A stretch of DNA of 64,000 nucleotides from JANOSH01 sp031415695 (lineage in GTDB: Bacteria; Actinomycetota; Acidimicrobiia; Acidimicrobiales; Ilumatobacteraceae): assembly GCA_031415695.1 (NCBI GenBank), contig JANOSH010000044.1, positions 1-64,000 on the forward strand, written 5' to 3'. The translations under genes were made by a program, and so were the position numbers. Shown in pieces: positions 49,598-61,500 of this stretch (positions are counted from its first letter, which is position 1; every line of letters starts with the position of its first letter). The notes under the pieces were generated by a model. The model ran no database searches, was not told the DNA's origin, and saw nothing but the letters and a program-made list of their open reading frames with translations.

Positions 49598-50739
49598 CCG
49601 CCGAATCCCTGTCTGATCTTGGGCTTCGCTTGCTTGCTCCCGCTCGCTTTACCGCTCAGTCCTTAGCCGACATCCTCGATCGGTCGGGTCTGGTGATCAC
49701 GTGCGGACCTGGAGGTGTCGGCAAGACCACAACCGCCGCCGCTCTCGGGATTGCGGCCGCCAACCGGGGACGCAAGGTCCTGGTCATCACCGTCGACCCT
49801 GCCCGTCGGCTCGCCGATGCCCTCGGCATCAAGGACGGCGGGAAGTCGTACGAGCCTCATCGGGTGAGAGGCATTGGCGAGAACGGCGGATCGTTCTCGG
49901 CCGTGATGCTCGACGCCGAAGCGACGTTCGACCGCATGATCATCGAACGGACCGATGACCCGGCCAAGTCGGCCCGAATCCTTTCCAATCGTGTGTACCG
50001 GAGTATTGCCGGGTCGCTCGCTGGGGCGCAGGATTACATGGCGATCGAGCGGCTTCACCAGTTGCACTCGTCTAACCGATACGACCTCCTGGTCGTCGAC
50101 ACGCCACCGTCGCGCGATGCCATCGATCTTCTCGAGGCACCGGACCGGCTTGTGCGCTTTCTCGGCCACCCGATCTACCGAGCTCTCACCATGTCGCAGC
50201 GCTCGTTCGCACGCGTCACGAACGCCGGCACCTCGGCGTTCTTGTGGATCGTGCGCAAGTTGGCCGGCCCTGCACTGGTCGAAGATACGGTCGAGTTCTT
50301 CCGGTCCCTCGCCGGCATCGAAGACGGCATGCGCCAACGCGCAAGCGAGGTAGCTGCGCTCTTTCGCCAGACCGACACCGCACTCGTGATGGTGTCGAGC
50401 CCGCGCGCCGAAGCGGTTTCCGAGTCGGCGTTCCTGGCCAATGCGGTCGTTGAGCGGGGCTTGTGTCTGCGCGCCATCGTCGTGAACATGATCCATCCGT
50501 TGCCTCCGGAACTCGATGGCCTCGACGAAGTTGTCGCCGGGTCGTTGGCCGATCACGTCGACTTCCACCGGCAACTACGCGAACTTGCCCTGTCCGAACG
50601 CCACGAGATGATCGCTCTCACGACGATCGCCGGCGACGCCATGACCGTGATCGAGATTCCCCTCCTTGAGGTCGACGTACACGACCTCGATCAGCTGACC
50701 AACATCGCCGTCCGGCTGATCACTCTTGGGTCGAGCTAG
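49594..50739 (+). CDS. ArsA/Get3-like ATPase, subunit 2 (BagB-like)
   Basis: 381 residues from GTG 49594, overlapping subunit 1's TGA (GTGA). The P-loop is VITCGPGGVGKTTTAAALG: the canonical lysine is present but the signature lysine at the start is replaced by proline, the reverse of subunit 1. DPARRLADALGI, LVVDTPPSRDAIDLLEAP and VMVSSPRAEAVSESAFLA are typical of the group. The complementary P-loops suggest that the active ATPase is an obligate heterodimer in which each subunit supplies one lysine. A GC-rich hairpin follows the gene. Confidence 0.87.
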   Translation: MTAESLSDLGLRLLAPARFTAQSLADILDRSGLVITCGPGGVGKTTTAAALGIAAANRGRKVLVITVDPARRLADALGIKDGGKSYEPHRVRGIGENGGSFSAVMLDAEATFDRMIIERTDDPAKSARILSNRVYRSIAGSLAGAQDYMAIERLHQLHSSNRYDLLVVDTPPSRDAIDLLEAPDRLVRFLGHPIYRALTMSQRSFARVTNAGTSAFLWIVRKLAGPALVEDTVEFFRSLAGIEDGMRQRASEVAALFRQTDTALVMVSSPRAEAVSESAFLANAVVERGLCLRAIVVNMIHPLPPELDGLDEVVAGSLADHVDFHRQLRELALSERHEMIALTTIAGDAMTVIEIPLLEVDVHDLDQLTNIAVRLITLGSS

Positions 50740-50764
50740 CCGGCGGCCGTCGACCCGCGGCTAG
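50736..50764 (+). terminator. GC-rich hairpin at the end of the ArsA-like operon
   Basis: CTAGCCGGCGG and CCGCGGCTAG can pair over most of their length, starting at the stop codon of subunit 2. There is no U-tract, so termination efficiency is uncertain. The 238 bases from here to 51002 hold no recognisable gene on either strand. Confidence 0.4.
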
Positions 50765-51002
50765 TACCAAGCGCCGACTACATATCTTCCCCAACGCCGA
50801 ACGCCGACTGCAGGGCCTGCCTAGCGAAGTAATACACAATCCACTATGGATTTCGGACTGTACATTCCCGCACGCGCCATGCGCCCTCACTCGAAGCCCT
50901 CGAGTGGTGTCACCGCTGGGCCCGATGACACCGTTGCGGGCATCAACTCCATCCCACAACCGCGTCGTGGCCGAACTCGTAAACGCGCGTAGTTGAGAGT
51001 GT

Positions 51003-51266
51003 TCAGGCGACTTCCAGATAGCGGCGCAACGCCTCACGGATCACGTTACTCAACGTCGTGTCATCGGCACCCGCACGGGCATCGATCGCGGCCTTCAACT
51101 CTGGATCGATCCTTACCGGCACCACCTCCGCCCGAGCAGAACCCATTGCAGGTCGGCCCCGACTGCCACGCTTCAATTCCTCGATGTCATAGTCGCGGTG
51201 CTCGACCTCCTCAGCGATCGCGTCAAGATCGGCATCGGTCAACACCTCCCAGTCGCGGGGTAACAA
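51003..51266 (-). CDS. orphan RHH/CopG-type antitoxin-like protein
   Basis: 87 residues from TTG 51266; a GTG at 51245 is an alternative start. An acidic N-terminal arm (LTDADLDAIAEEVEHRDYD) and the conserved GRPAMGSARAEVVPVRIDPELKAAIDARA lead into the second helix TTLSNVIREALRRYL. The strand VVPVRID and the two helices form the ribbon-helix-helix DNA-binding dimer. Such proteins normally neutralise a BrnT, RelE or PIN toxin encoded next to them. No toxin is recognisable on either side, so it is orphan or its partner has been lost. Confidence 0.7.
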   Translation of the reverse strand: MLPRDWEVLTDADLDAIAEEVEHRDYDIEELKRGSRGRPAMGSARAEVVPVRIDPELKAAIDARAGADDTTLSNVIREALRRYLEVA

Positions 51267-51316
51267 CCTTGACGAACGGCCGCCAGGCCTGAGCTGTCGC
51301 CGTAGAATTCGCTTCC

Positions 51317-52540
51317 ATGGACCCGAGGCTCGCCGATCTGTTTCAGCCGGGCGACCCTGCGTTTATTGCCGACCCGTACCCGGCGTTGGTGGCACTGCGA
51401 GAATCGACGCCGCTGTTTTGGAACGAGTCGTCCAGCCAATGGGTGCTTACCCGTTTCGCAGACGTGCACCTAGCGTTACGAGATCGCCGCCTCGGCCGCA
51501 GCTACGAGCACCGCCACTCGCACGCTGAGCTTGGCAAACCCGAACCCGACCCACGGTGGGCTCGGTTCCGTGAACATGAACGCTGGTCGCTGCTGTCGTT
51601 GGAGCCGCCCGACCACACCCGCATCCGCCAGCTCATAGCCAAGGTCTTCACCGTCAAGTCCATCAACAACCTTCGACCGGCCATCGAAGCGTTGGCGACC
51701 GAGTACGTCACGCCCTGCGTCGAACGTGACCAGTTCGACCTGATCAGCAACCTCGCCCAGCCCTACTCGGTGGCTGTGATATGCCACGTGCTCGGGGTAC
51801 CAGCCTCGGACGCAGCCCAGCTTCTCGATTGGTCGCATGCCATCGTCAAGATGTACGAGTTGTCGGCCAGCGACGCCCAAAAGACCACTGCCGACGAAGC
51901 GGCCGAAGCGTTCATGACCTACATCGGTCGCCTCATCGTCGACAAACGCCATACCCCCGACACCGGGCTTCTCAGCCAGCTCGTACAGGTTGAACAAGCC
52001 GGCGAACGCCTCACCGAACACGAGATTGTTTGCACCACCATCGTGTTGTTGAACGCCGGCCACGAAGCAACCGTCAACACGCTCGGCAACGGTATGCGCG
52101 CATTCATGCGCCATCCCGACCAGTGGAATCGCTTACGCACCGGCGAGGTCGACGCCAAAACAGCTATCGAAGAAATGTTGCGTTTCGACCCGCCGCTACA
52201 ACTGTTCGAGCGATGGGTACTCGACGACGGTATCGAGATTGCCGGCCACAGTTTCTCGGTGGGCGACGAGATCGCCATGCTGTTCGGTTCGGCCAATCGC
52301 GACCCACGTCGGTTCGACCACCCCGATCGGTTCGATGCCGGCCGAGGCGACTCCACCCACATCGGGTTCGGTGGCGGCATCCATTTCTGCGTCGGCGCGC
52401 CACTCGCCCGCTTGGAACTCGAGGTCGCCGTGGCGGCTCTTGTGGCTCACGCACCAAACCTCAATCTGGTGCGTGAGCCGAGCTACAACCCGACGTTCGT
52501 GATTCGTGGTTTACGCGAGCTGCAGCTCACCAACCGTTAG
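51317..52540 (+). CDS. cytochrome P450
   Basis: 407 residues, a typical soluble bacterial class I P450. The I-helix oxygen-binding motif is AGHEATVNT near residue 247; the K-helix ExxR is EEMLR; the heme loop FGGGIHFCVGAPLARLE places the cysteine ligand near residue 355. The substrate is unknown; actinobacterial relatives hydroxylate steroids, fatty acids or natural products. It needs a ferredoxin and reductase. No ferredoxin is adjacent, though a ferredoxin-reductase-like gene lies at 44547-45770. It ends six bases from the convergent giant gene. Confidence 0.95.
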   Translation: MDPRLADLFQPGDPAFIADPYPALVALRESTPLFWNESSSQWVLTRFADVHLALRDRRLGRSYEHRHSHAELGKPEPDPRWARFREHERWSLLSLEPPDHTRIRQLIAKVFTVKSINNLRPAIEALATEYVTPCVERDQFDLISNLAQPYSVAVICHVLGVPASDAAQLLDWSHAIVKMYELSASDAQKTTADEAAEAFMTYIGRLIVDKRHTPDTGLLSQLVQVEQAGERLTEHEIVCTTIVLLNAGHEATVNTLGNGMRAFMRHPDQWNRLRTGEVDAKTAIEEMLRFDPPLQLFERWVLDDGIEIAGHSFSVGDEIAMLFGSANRDPRRFDHPDRFDAGRGDSTHIGFGGGIHFCVGAPLARLELEVAVAALVAHAPNLNLVREPSYNPTFVIRGLRELQLTNR

Positions 52541-52546
52541 ACGGCT

Positions 52547-55500
52547 CTACGTCGGCAATAAGCACAACAGCGTGGCTGGGTCGCCACCTGCGGGTTCGTA
52601 CAAGCCGGCATCGATGTTGCGAATCATCTTGGTCGCACGTGTGACCAAGATGTCGGCCGCCGTTACCGCCGATGCCGAACTGTTCAAGACGATCACGTCG
52701 GTGGTTCCCGTTGTGGGGTCAGGATCCGAGTCGGTATCGGCCGTTGTGGACGCCGAGTTCTTCACCGACCATGTACCAACACTCGACAAGCCGCTGAATC
52801 GAACCTTGTACGACCCTTCGGCTAGAGCGTCGAAGGCGTACTTTCCGCTGGCATTGGTAGTCGTAGAAGCAAGCACAACATTGTCGCTCGCTCGCAACAA
52901 CTGCACGGTGATTCCCGACGAGCCGAATTCGGCGGCAGAACTGTAGATACCGTCGTTGTTGTCGTCTTCCCACACCGTGTCGCCAATGGCGTACAGCGGT
53001 GCCGCACCCGAACCGCCGACGGTGAACCCGAAATCAATGGCATGGTTGTTCTCGCCGTTCTCGGTCAGCGTAAAGCGTGACGTGCCGCCATCACCGAGCG
53101 CGTCACTGTCGAGCGACCCGCTACTTCCCGCCGTTGTTGGCGACAACACGAGCGGCGTACCTGCCTGCTTTATGACGACGTTGCCGACGATGGCCGCCGA
53201 GCTACCAACACGAGGCGACACACCGCTCACCTCGATATCAGTCGGTACCTTCACCCACAGATTGGCCTGACCAAACGCAAGCGTTGTCACGTCGTACTTC
53301 TGGCTTGTGCTCGTCGTAGCTGGTGTGGGGTCAGACCCCGAGGTGAAGAAGAACGTGCCGTCATCTGCGGTGATAGCCGACGACTTCGCCGCTGGATCAG
53401 TGCCCTGCATCAGCTGAACTGTCAGGCCACCAATGCCAACCTCGTCGGCGTCTTGGACGCCGTCGCCGTCGGCGTCGAGCCATACCCGATTGCCAATAGT
53501 GATCGGTGCGCCGCCGCACAACACTTCGAGGTCACCGAGGCCATTGGCCTTGCCGAAGTGCGGATGCGTGACCGACAGGTCAGTGCCGTTGTACAGGGCA
53601 TAGGACCCGTTAGATGGGAGAACACCAAACTGCGCTGAATACTGCCTCACACCATTGCTCCAGCTGGCGGCCACGTCGGGCGTTGTAACGACAAGTCGCC
53701 CACCGCCATTGCCTGACCAGATATTGCCCGGGGCCGGAAGGCTGAGCGGATTCGACTGTGTTCCTTGTAGCAGAACCATGCCACCGTTGGTCAGGTTCTG
53801 ATTGTTGTGGTAGAGATTCTCGCCCGTCGGACCGTAGTTGCCGGAGTGGAAATCGAGCGAACCGCACGCGTACCCAGAGCCCGTGCCTGCCTCCATCGTC
53901 CAACCGCCGCTGCTGTTCGCACACGCTCGGTAGATGCCGCCTCGGGCTCTCCAGAACGGGTTCGCACGGGTGCCGGATCCCTCAATGAGGTCGCCCGTTC
54001 CCTCGCCAATCTGATCCATGAAGCGATTGCGGAAGCCAAAGATCATGTCGTTGTTATCAAACGCAATCGAGGCAAAGCTCAACGATGTCCAGGCGCTGTG
54101 GAACGCACTGTCGATCGTGGGCGGCAGGTCAGAACGCCACCAGCTATACCGCAACGACTCATAGGCCGGGTCCGACGGCTGAGCGTATGAGCTAACCATG
54201 GTGCCAAGGTTCATCTGCGACACGGGGGTTGGATTGAATACCATTGTCACCGGATCGAACTGGAACACGTATGCACCCAGGTTGGTGCGGGTCTGCGTGC
54301 TCTGCCCGGTGCACATCACACCGACATAGCCCTTACCGTCGTGCAATGTCACGGCCATTGGTCGCGAATCCGACAGCGGGTTGGGGCAGTTCGCAGCATC
54401 CGGAATAGCGACGTTGGCCACCTGGCTGGCACTTGTCGGCGCGTTGACCGCCGACATTCGATAGAGCTTCTTGTCGGCCAAGTTCACGACGAACAAGTTC
54501 GCATTGTCCTCAGAAATATCCATGTCGCCAAGCGACACCTTCCCGACCAGATCGAACGACTCTACGTCGTAGTACCACTTCGATTCGCCCACAGTTGGGT
54601 TGTGCGCCGCGAGGTACGGGCGATCACCCGACGCCCCGAAACTTGGGTCGGGGTGCTTGTCGACACCAGCGGTGCCGCTACCGAACAGGTCGTTCAAGTC
54701 CGCCCAGACCGACACCGTCTTTGATCCGGTACCTGGCTGGGTGATCTTGTATACCGCTCCCGTGCCCGCCGGTCCAAGACCAGCATGACGGCGGTAGTAC
54801 GCAGCCGCGAAAAGGTTCTGACGAGCTGGGTCGAAGGCCAAGCCGTACGTGGTGCCTATCTGGTTCTCGGATGCCTCCGAGACGTTGGAGGTAGGTGTCG
54901 GTGAAGACGCGTTGTACGGGAACGAATCCAACACCGACTTTGCGGTACCGAACTTCTGGTCACCGTACTTCCAGCACGACGTCACGAGTCGCAATGTGGC
55001 CGAGTTCTTGCAGTACTCGGCCGGATTCGACACTGCGAAGTTCACACCGGCGTCGTTGACCTTCATGAAACGCACGTCACCGTCACTGTTGCCGTCGAGA
55101 GCGACGCCGGGCTGTAAGAACGCCTTCAACGACGGGATCGTCATCTCGACTCGCAGTTTCTCTGACGAGGCGTTCGTGATGCTGAGCGAGTAGCTGCCAT
55201 CTGCCGATGACGTCGACGTCCACTGCGCTCCCGCCGAATCAGTAGCCGTGATTGTGATAGCCGCCTCACCCGGCTCGAGACCAGCGGCGATGCGGGCCGC
55301 GGGCTGATCGGCAGCAAGGTTGCCGCGGTTGTCACGGGTTCCGTTGTAGTTGTAGTCGCGGAACACAGTCCCAGTCACCGCACCGTTGAACACCGACGCC
55401 GACGTAAGCGTGACATTGTCGGCTGCGCTCGTCGCGGTTACGAAGGCCGCCGACACGGTGTTGCCCGAACCAACCGTTCCGGATGTCGCAGCATTGCCCT

Positions 55501-58500
55501 GATAAGTACCAAGTGCGGTTCCCGACGCAATAGCAGCCCGATACGTGACCGTGGCGGTGCTACCACCAGGCATACTGAACGAACCCCACGATGGCGACGT
55601 CGCTCCAACGGTTGGCTCGACAGTTGTCGAGCGAGTGGCCCCACCCGTGAACGACACGAGCGTTGTGGACCCGAACACAAACCCGGCTGGCAGTGCGTCT
55701 TGAACCGATACTGCGCTCAAGGCAACGGTTGACGTGTTGGTGACTGTCAGGCTGTACACAGCCTCGCCGTTCGTCCCCGACGCCATGACCACCGACGATG
55801 TCGAGGTGATCTTGTTCAACGACAGCCCCGCCGCGGCACTAACCGTGACGTCCTCAGCCGACGACGAACCCGACGCGTACGGATTGATCGACCCTGGGCT
55901 CGTTGACGTTGCCGTAGCCGAGTTCTGATAAACGGCTGGCGTGGTGCCCGAAGCGATCGATGCAACGAAGACGATAGTGACGCTGGAGCCCGCTGCCACC
56001 GAGAACACACCCCACGAGGGAACAGTGCTACCAACGGTCGGGTTGGCTGTCGTGCCTCGGCTTGAACCGGCACCCAGTGTCACCTGCGTCGTCGATAGAT
56101 ACGTGAAACCAGACGGCAGTGTGTCCGTCAAGGAAACGTTCGCGAAGGCCGACGTGGCTGAGTTTGTTGCCGTGATCGAGTAAACCGCCTCACTTGGCGA
56201 ACTCGTCGACAAGGTCACTGCGGGCGTCGAGGTCGATTTGGCCACGTTCAACACCGGCAAGTACGCAACCGAGACGTTCTCCGCGTTGCTCGACGCTCCG
56301 TCGTAGTTGACGATTCGTCCGGCCGCCGCCGACGAAGCCGAGGCGCTGTTTTGGTAGGTTGCTTCGACCGTTCCACCTGGAACGAACGCCTTGAACACAA
56401 CCGTCACCGAACTGCCAGCACCAACCGTGAAGCTTCCCCACGACGGAGTTGTGGAGCCGGCGGTGGGGTTGACCGTTGTGTCTCGCGACGAGCCGACAGC
56501 CGTGGTTACAGACGTCGTCGAGGCATACGTGAATCCCGCCGGCAGTGCGTCAGCGATCGAAACTCCCGAGTACGACACCGAGGCAGTATTGGAAGCGACG
56601 ATTCGATACGTCGCTTCCGTACCGGTCGTTGCACTGACGCTCACGGTCGGCGTCGTGGTGTCCTTGGCGACTGTGAGTACCGGTCGTGCGACAAGGGTGA
56701 CGTCGTCGGTGGTGGAGCTTGATCCGACGAATCCAACGATGAGACCCGTGCTACCCGAGGTAGCTGTAGCCGAGTTGTTGTGTACCCCGAATGGTGTTGC
56801 GACGCCGACGCGAGCCGTGAAGACAATGACAACACTACTGCCGGCTCCGACACTGAAGGTTCCCCACGCCGGCGTGGTGGAGGCCGCTGTCGGATCGGTA
56901 GCCGACGTGCGAGTCGACCCAGCCGCCGGGGACACCGACGTCGTCGACAGATACGTGAAACCGGCGGGCAAGGTGTCGGTGATTGTGACACCGCCATAGG
57001 CAACCGTGGACGGGTTCGACGCCGTTACCGTGTACGTGGCGTCGTAGGTTTCGTTCGGGTAGGCGTCGATAGACGGCGTCGACGTCACTTTCGTGATGAC
57101 CAACTTCGGTCGAGCAACCAACGTGACGTCCTCAGCCGTTGATGACGAGCCAACGTAGTTCGTAACCGTTGCACCCGACCCACCGCCGCTACCGGTCGTA
57201 TACGTCATGGAACCACTGCCTGCGTCGACAGAGCGAGCGCCAGTCGATGCACCAAACCACGTGAACGCCGCTGTTGACGTCGACAGATCTACAAACTCAA
57301 TACCGCCAACGTCGTACCCATAGGTCGACCCGCCGATGTTTTGAATTTGGACGAACTCGATGTTCGCAAACGAACCGGCGGTCCACGCCGAGATCGGCAT
57401 GTCAACCGTGAACCAGCCCGACGGCGTGCCCGATACATAGGTTCCTATGGTCACGTAGTTCGCGTCTTTCGTGCCCAGCTTCAAGTTGTTCCACACGACC
57501 GTGCCCGACGCTCGCAATGTGAGCCGCACGTGAGTGCGACCGGTCGACGGCGTCACGACTGCTGGCGGCCAGTTACCTGCGGCAACATTCCAATACTTCT
57601 GATTGACATACCCGCCCGGCTCGGAGTGGACGTACCACTGGGCTGGGTCACTCGACGTCACAACGGCCGAAGCCGAGTTGTTGTAGGTAGCAACAGTCGT
57701 ACCAGCTGCAATCTTCACCCGGAAGGTCACCGATACCGAACCACTCGCGGCGACAGTGAAGGTTCCCCATGATGGCGTGGCCGAACCAACAACAGGGTCG
57801 ACAACCGACGAACGCGTACCGGTAGTGCTGGTCGTCGACAGATATGTGAAACCAGCCGGCAAGGCGTCGCTGATCGACAGGCCCGAATAGGCGACTGCCA
57901 CCGCGTTGGTCACGGTGATGGTGTACGTCGCCTCAGCATCAACGCCCGGGTACACATCGACCGACGGCGTGGATGTGGCCTTGGCAACGGTCAATGATGT
58001 GCCGACGGTGAGGACAACATCGTCTGAGGTGGACGACGAACCAACGTAACCAGTTATCTGACCTGTCGACGCCGACGACGCTGTGGCCGAGTTGTTGTAC
58101 GTGCCAGCGGCTGTGCCGGCAACGATCTTGGCCTTGAACGTGACCGCAACGACGCTATTGGCTCCAACCGTGAACGTGCCCCACGACGGGGTCGTCGAGC
58201 CGACGGTCGGGTCCGACGTTGCGGTTCGCGTCGACGTGCCGCCGAGCGAAACGTTGGTTGTCGACAGGTAGGTGAAGCCAGCTGGCAACGCGTCACTCAA
58301 GGACACGCCGGTGAATGGAACCCCCGACGTGTTCGACGCGGTGATCGTGTACGTGGCCTCGGCATCGGCGCCCGAGTAGATCGTCACCAACGGCGTGGTC
58401 GCCGCCTTCGTAACCAACATGGTTGGGCGCGCTACAAGGGTTACGTCGTCGGTAGTTGATGCTGTGCCGACGTAGTTGTTGATGGTGGCCGCCGACGCCG

Positions 58501-61500
58501 TCGATGCCGACGCAGAGTTGTTGTACGTACCGGCAGCGGTAGCGCTGGCAATCTTGGCGGTGAACACGATGACGACGTTCGAGTTGCCACCAATAGTGAA
58601 CGTGCCCCACGACGGCGACGTGGCGCCGACAGTCGGATCCACCGTGGAAGTGCGAGTCGACGTGCCGCTCGGTGTCACCGACGAGGTCGACAGATACGTG
58701 AATCCGGCTGGCAAAGCATCGGAGATAGACACGCCCGACAACGGTGTCGCCGTGGAGTTCGACGCCGTGATCGTGTACGTGGCCTGGCTGTCGACACCTG
58801 GGTACATATCAACCGAGGAGGTCGACGTCGACTTGGCCACCGTAATGACCGGTCGAGGACCAACCAACACGTCCTCGTTTGTGGTCGATGCCGAGGCGTA
58901 GTTCGTGATTAAACCGGTTGATGCCGACGTGGCCGATGCCGGGTTCTGATACGTGCCGGTCGCAGTTGCAACCGGCACCAAGGCGGTGAACACGATGGTC
59001 ACCGAAGAACCAGCACCGACGGTAAACGTGCCCCAGGTCGGGACACCGGTGCCAACGGTCGGGTCGACCACGGCTGGACGAGACGAGCCGCCGACTGGCG
59101 TGATAGATGTCGTCGAGGCGTAGGTGAGGCTGGCCGGGAGCGTGTCGGCTATGGATACACCGGTGAAGGCAACCGTCGACGAGTTCGTCGCAGTAATCGT
59201 GTAGGTCGCGGTCGCACCCTGCAATACCGAGGCGGTCGATGTCGACTTGGCCAGGGTCAGGGTCGGGCGCGCAACGTAGGTGACGTCATCGGCCGATGAG
59301 CCACTTCCCACAAACCCTGTGATCAGACCGGTGGAAGCAGACGTCGCCGAGGCCGAGTTGTTGTAGACCCCGAACGCCGTACCTGCGGCAATCTTGGCCT
59401 TGAAGGTGATGGCGACATTGCTGTTGGCGCCAATGGTGAACGTTCCCCACACCGGGGTCGTCGCGCCCACAGTTGGATTACTGACGGCAGTGCGAGTTGA
59501 CCCCGCTGCCGGAGTCACACTCGTCACTTCCAGGAATGTGAACCCGCTCGGCAACGTGTCCGAAATCGACACGCCAGTGAACGCAATGCCAGTCGGGTTC
59601 GATGCCGTGATCGTGTAAATGGCTTGGGCGTCAACGCCCGCGTACCCATCGACCGATGGCGTAGTGGTCGCCTTGGTAACGGTCAGGGTTGGGCGAGCAA
59701 CGAGCGTAACGTCTTCAGCGGCAGACGAGGAGCCCACGTAGCCGATGATCGTTCCTGCTGAACCCGACGAGGCCGTGGCCGAGTTGTTGTACGTACCCGC
59801 AGCGGTGCCGGCTGTGATCTTGGCCTTGAAGACGATTACTACGTTGGAGTTCCCGCCGACGGTGAACGTACCCCATGCTGGAGACGCAGCGCCGACGGTC
59901 GGGTTAACAACAGCCGTACGAGACGATGTACCGCCCAGGGCAACTGAGGTCGTTGACAGGTAAGTGAAACCGCTCGGCAAGGTGTCCGAGATTGATACAG
60001 AGGTGAACGAGGTTCCGGCCGAATTCGTGGCCGTCAGTGTGTAGATGGCCTCGGAGTCGACCCCCGGGTAGGTGTCCACCGATGGTGTCGACGTCGACTT
60101 GGTAACAGTCAGCGATGGGAGTGCGACAACGCTGACATCTTCGTTTGTCGTCGAACCCGAGGCATACGGTGTGATCAAACCGGTCGATGCCGACGATGCA
60201 CTGGCCGGGTTCTGGTATGTACCGACGGCAGTGCTTACTGGCACAAGCGCCTTGAATACGATCGTCACCGACGAGCCGGCACCAACCGTGAACGTTCCCC
60301 ACGATGGGGTTCCCGATCCAACGGTCGGGTCGACAACAGCCGTGCGGCTCGAGCCGGCCGCCGGGGTTACCGAGGTGGTCGAGGCGTACGTGAAGCTGGC
60401 TGGCAACGTGTCGGAAATGGACACGCCGGTGTATGCCACCGTCGATGAGTTGGTTGCGGTGATCGTGTAGGTCGCCTCGGCACCTTGGAACACCGACGCG
60501 GTGGAGGTCGACTTCACAAGTGTCAGGGTCGGTCCGGCGACGTACGCAACGTCGTCGGAGGTGGACGATGTGCCGACGTAGTTCGTGATAGTTGGCGCAC
60601 TACCGCCTCCACCTCCGGTTGTATAGGTCATCGAACCGCCGCCGGCGTCGATCGAGCGGGCGCCTGTCCCGTTACCGAACCAGGTGAACGCAGCTGTCGA
60701 CGTCGAGAGGTCGACGAATTGGATGAGACCGACATCGAACCCGTAGGTGGTACCAATGTTCTGAATCTGCATGCGGTCCACGTTTGTGAACGCACCACCG
60801 GGCCACGCCGAGATGGGCATGTCGATCGTGAACCAACCCGTTGGCGAACCCGAAACGTAGGTCCCGATATTCACGTAATTCGTGTCGTTCGGCGCAAGGT
60901 TCAAGTTGGTCCACACCACGGTGCCACTCGCCCGCAACGTGAGACGTACGTGGGTGCGGCCCGTCGACGGCGTTACGACAACCGGCGGCCATGAGCCGTT
61001 GGCAACGTTCCAGTACTTCTGGTTCGAGTAGGCGCCATTGGCGGAATGGACGTACCACTCGGTTGGTCCGCTCGACGGCGCAGGTGCCGTTGCCGACGCC
61101 GAGTTGTTGTACGTGGCGAACGCTGTGCCAGCCGCAATCTTCGCTTTGAAGGTCACCGAGACGGTGCTACCAATACCGACCGTGAACACTCCCCATTCAG
61201 GGGTCGACGTGCCCGCAGTTGGATTTTCGGTGCCGGTGCGCGAACCCAAACCCAGGGCAACCGACGTCGTCGAAAGATAGGTGAAACCGGAGGGCAGGGT
61301 GTCTTGGAGCCGCACACTTGTCTGGGCGATCGCCGAGTTATTGGTGACGGTGATCGTATACGTCGCTTCGCCGTCAACGCTGGCGTAGCCGAGCACCGAC
61401 GCGGTTGATGTGGTCTTGGTGACGACCAGATCCACTACGGCTGTTTGGCTGAGCGTAACGTTGTCGGTCGAACTCGCCGTGCCGACGAACGCGACAATCG

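Noticed and set aside
48647..50739. Arsenite efflux operon
   Set aside because: ArsA-like sequence alone is not enough. No arsB, arsR, arsC or arsD is near, and the pair resembles the mycobacterial Rv3679-Rv3680 type.
50765..51002. A toxin gene following the orphan antitoxin
   Set aside because: Short open stretches exist on the minus strand, but none resembles a PIN, BrnT, RelE or MazF fold and stops occur in all frames within a few dozen codons.
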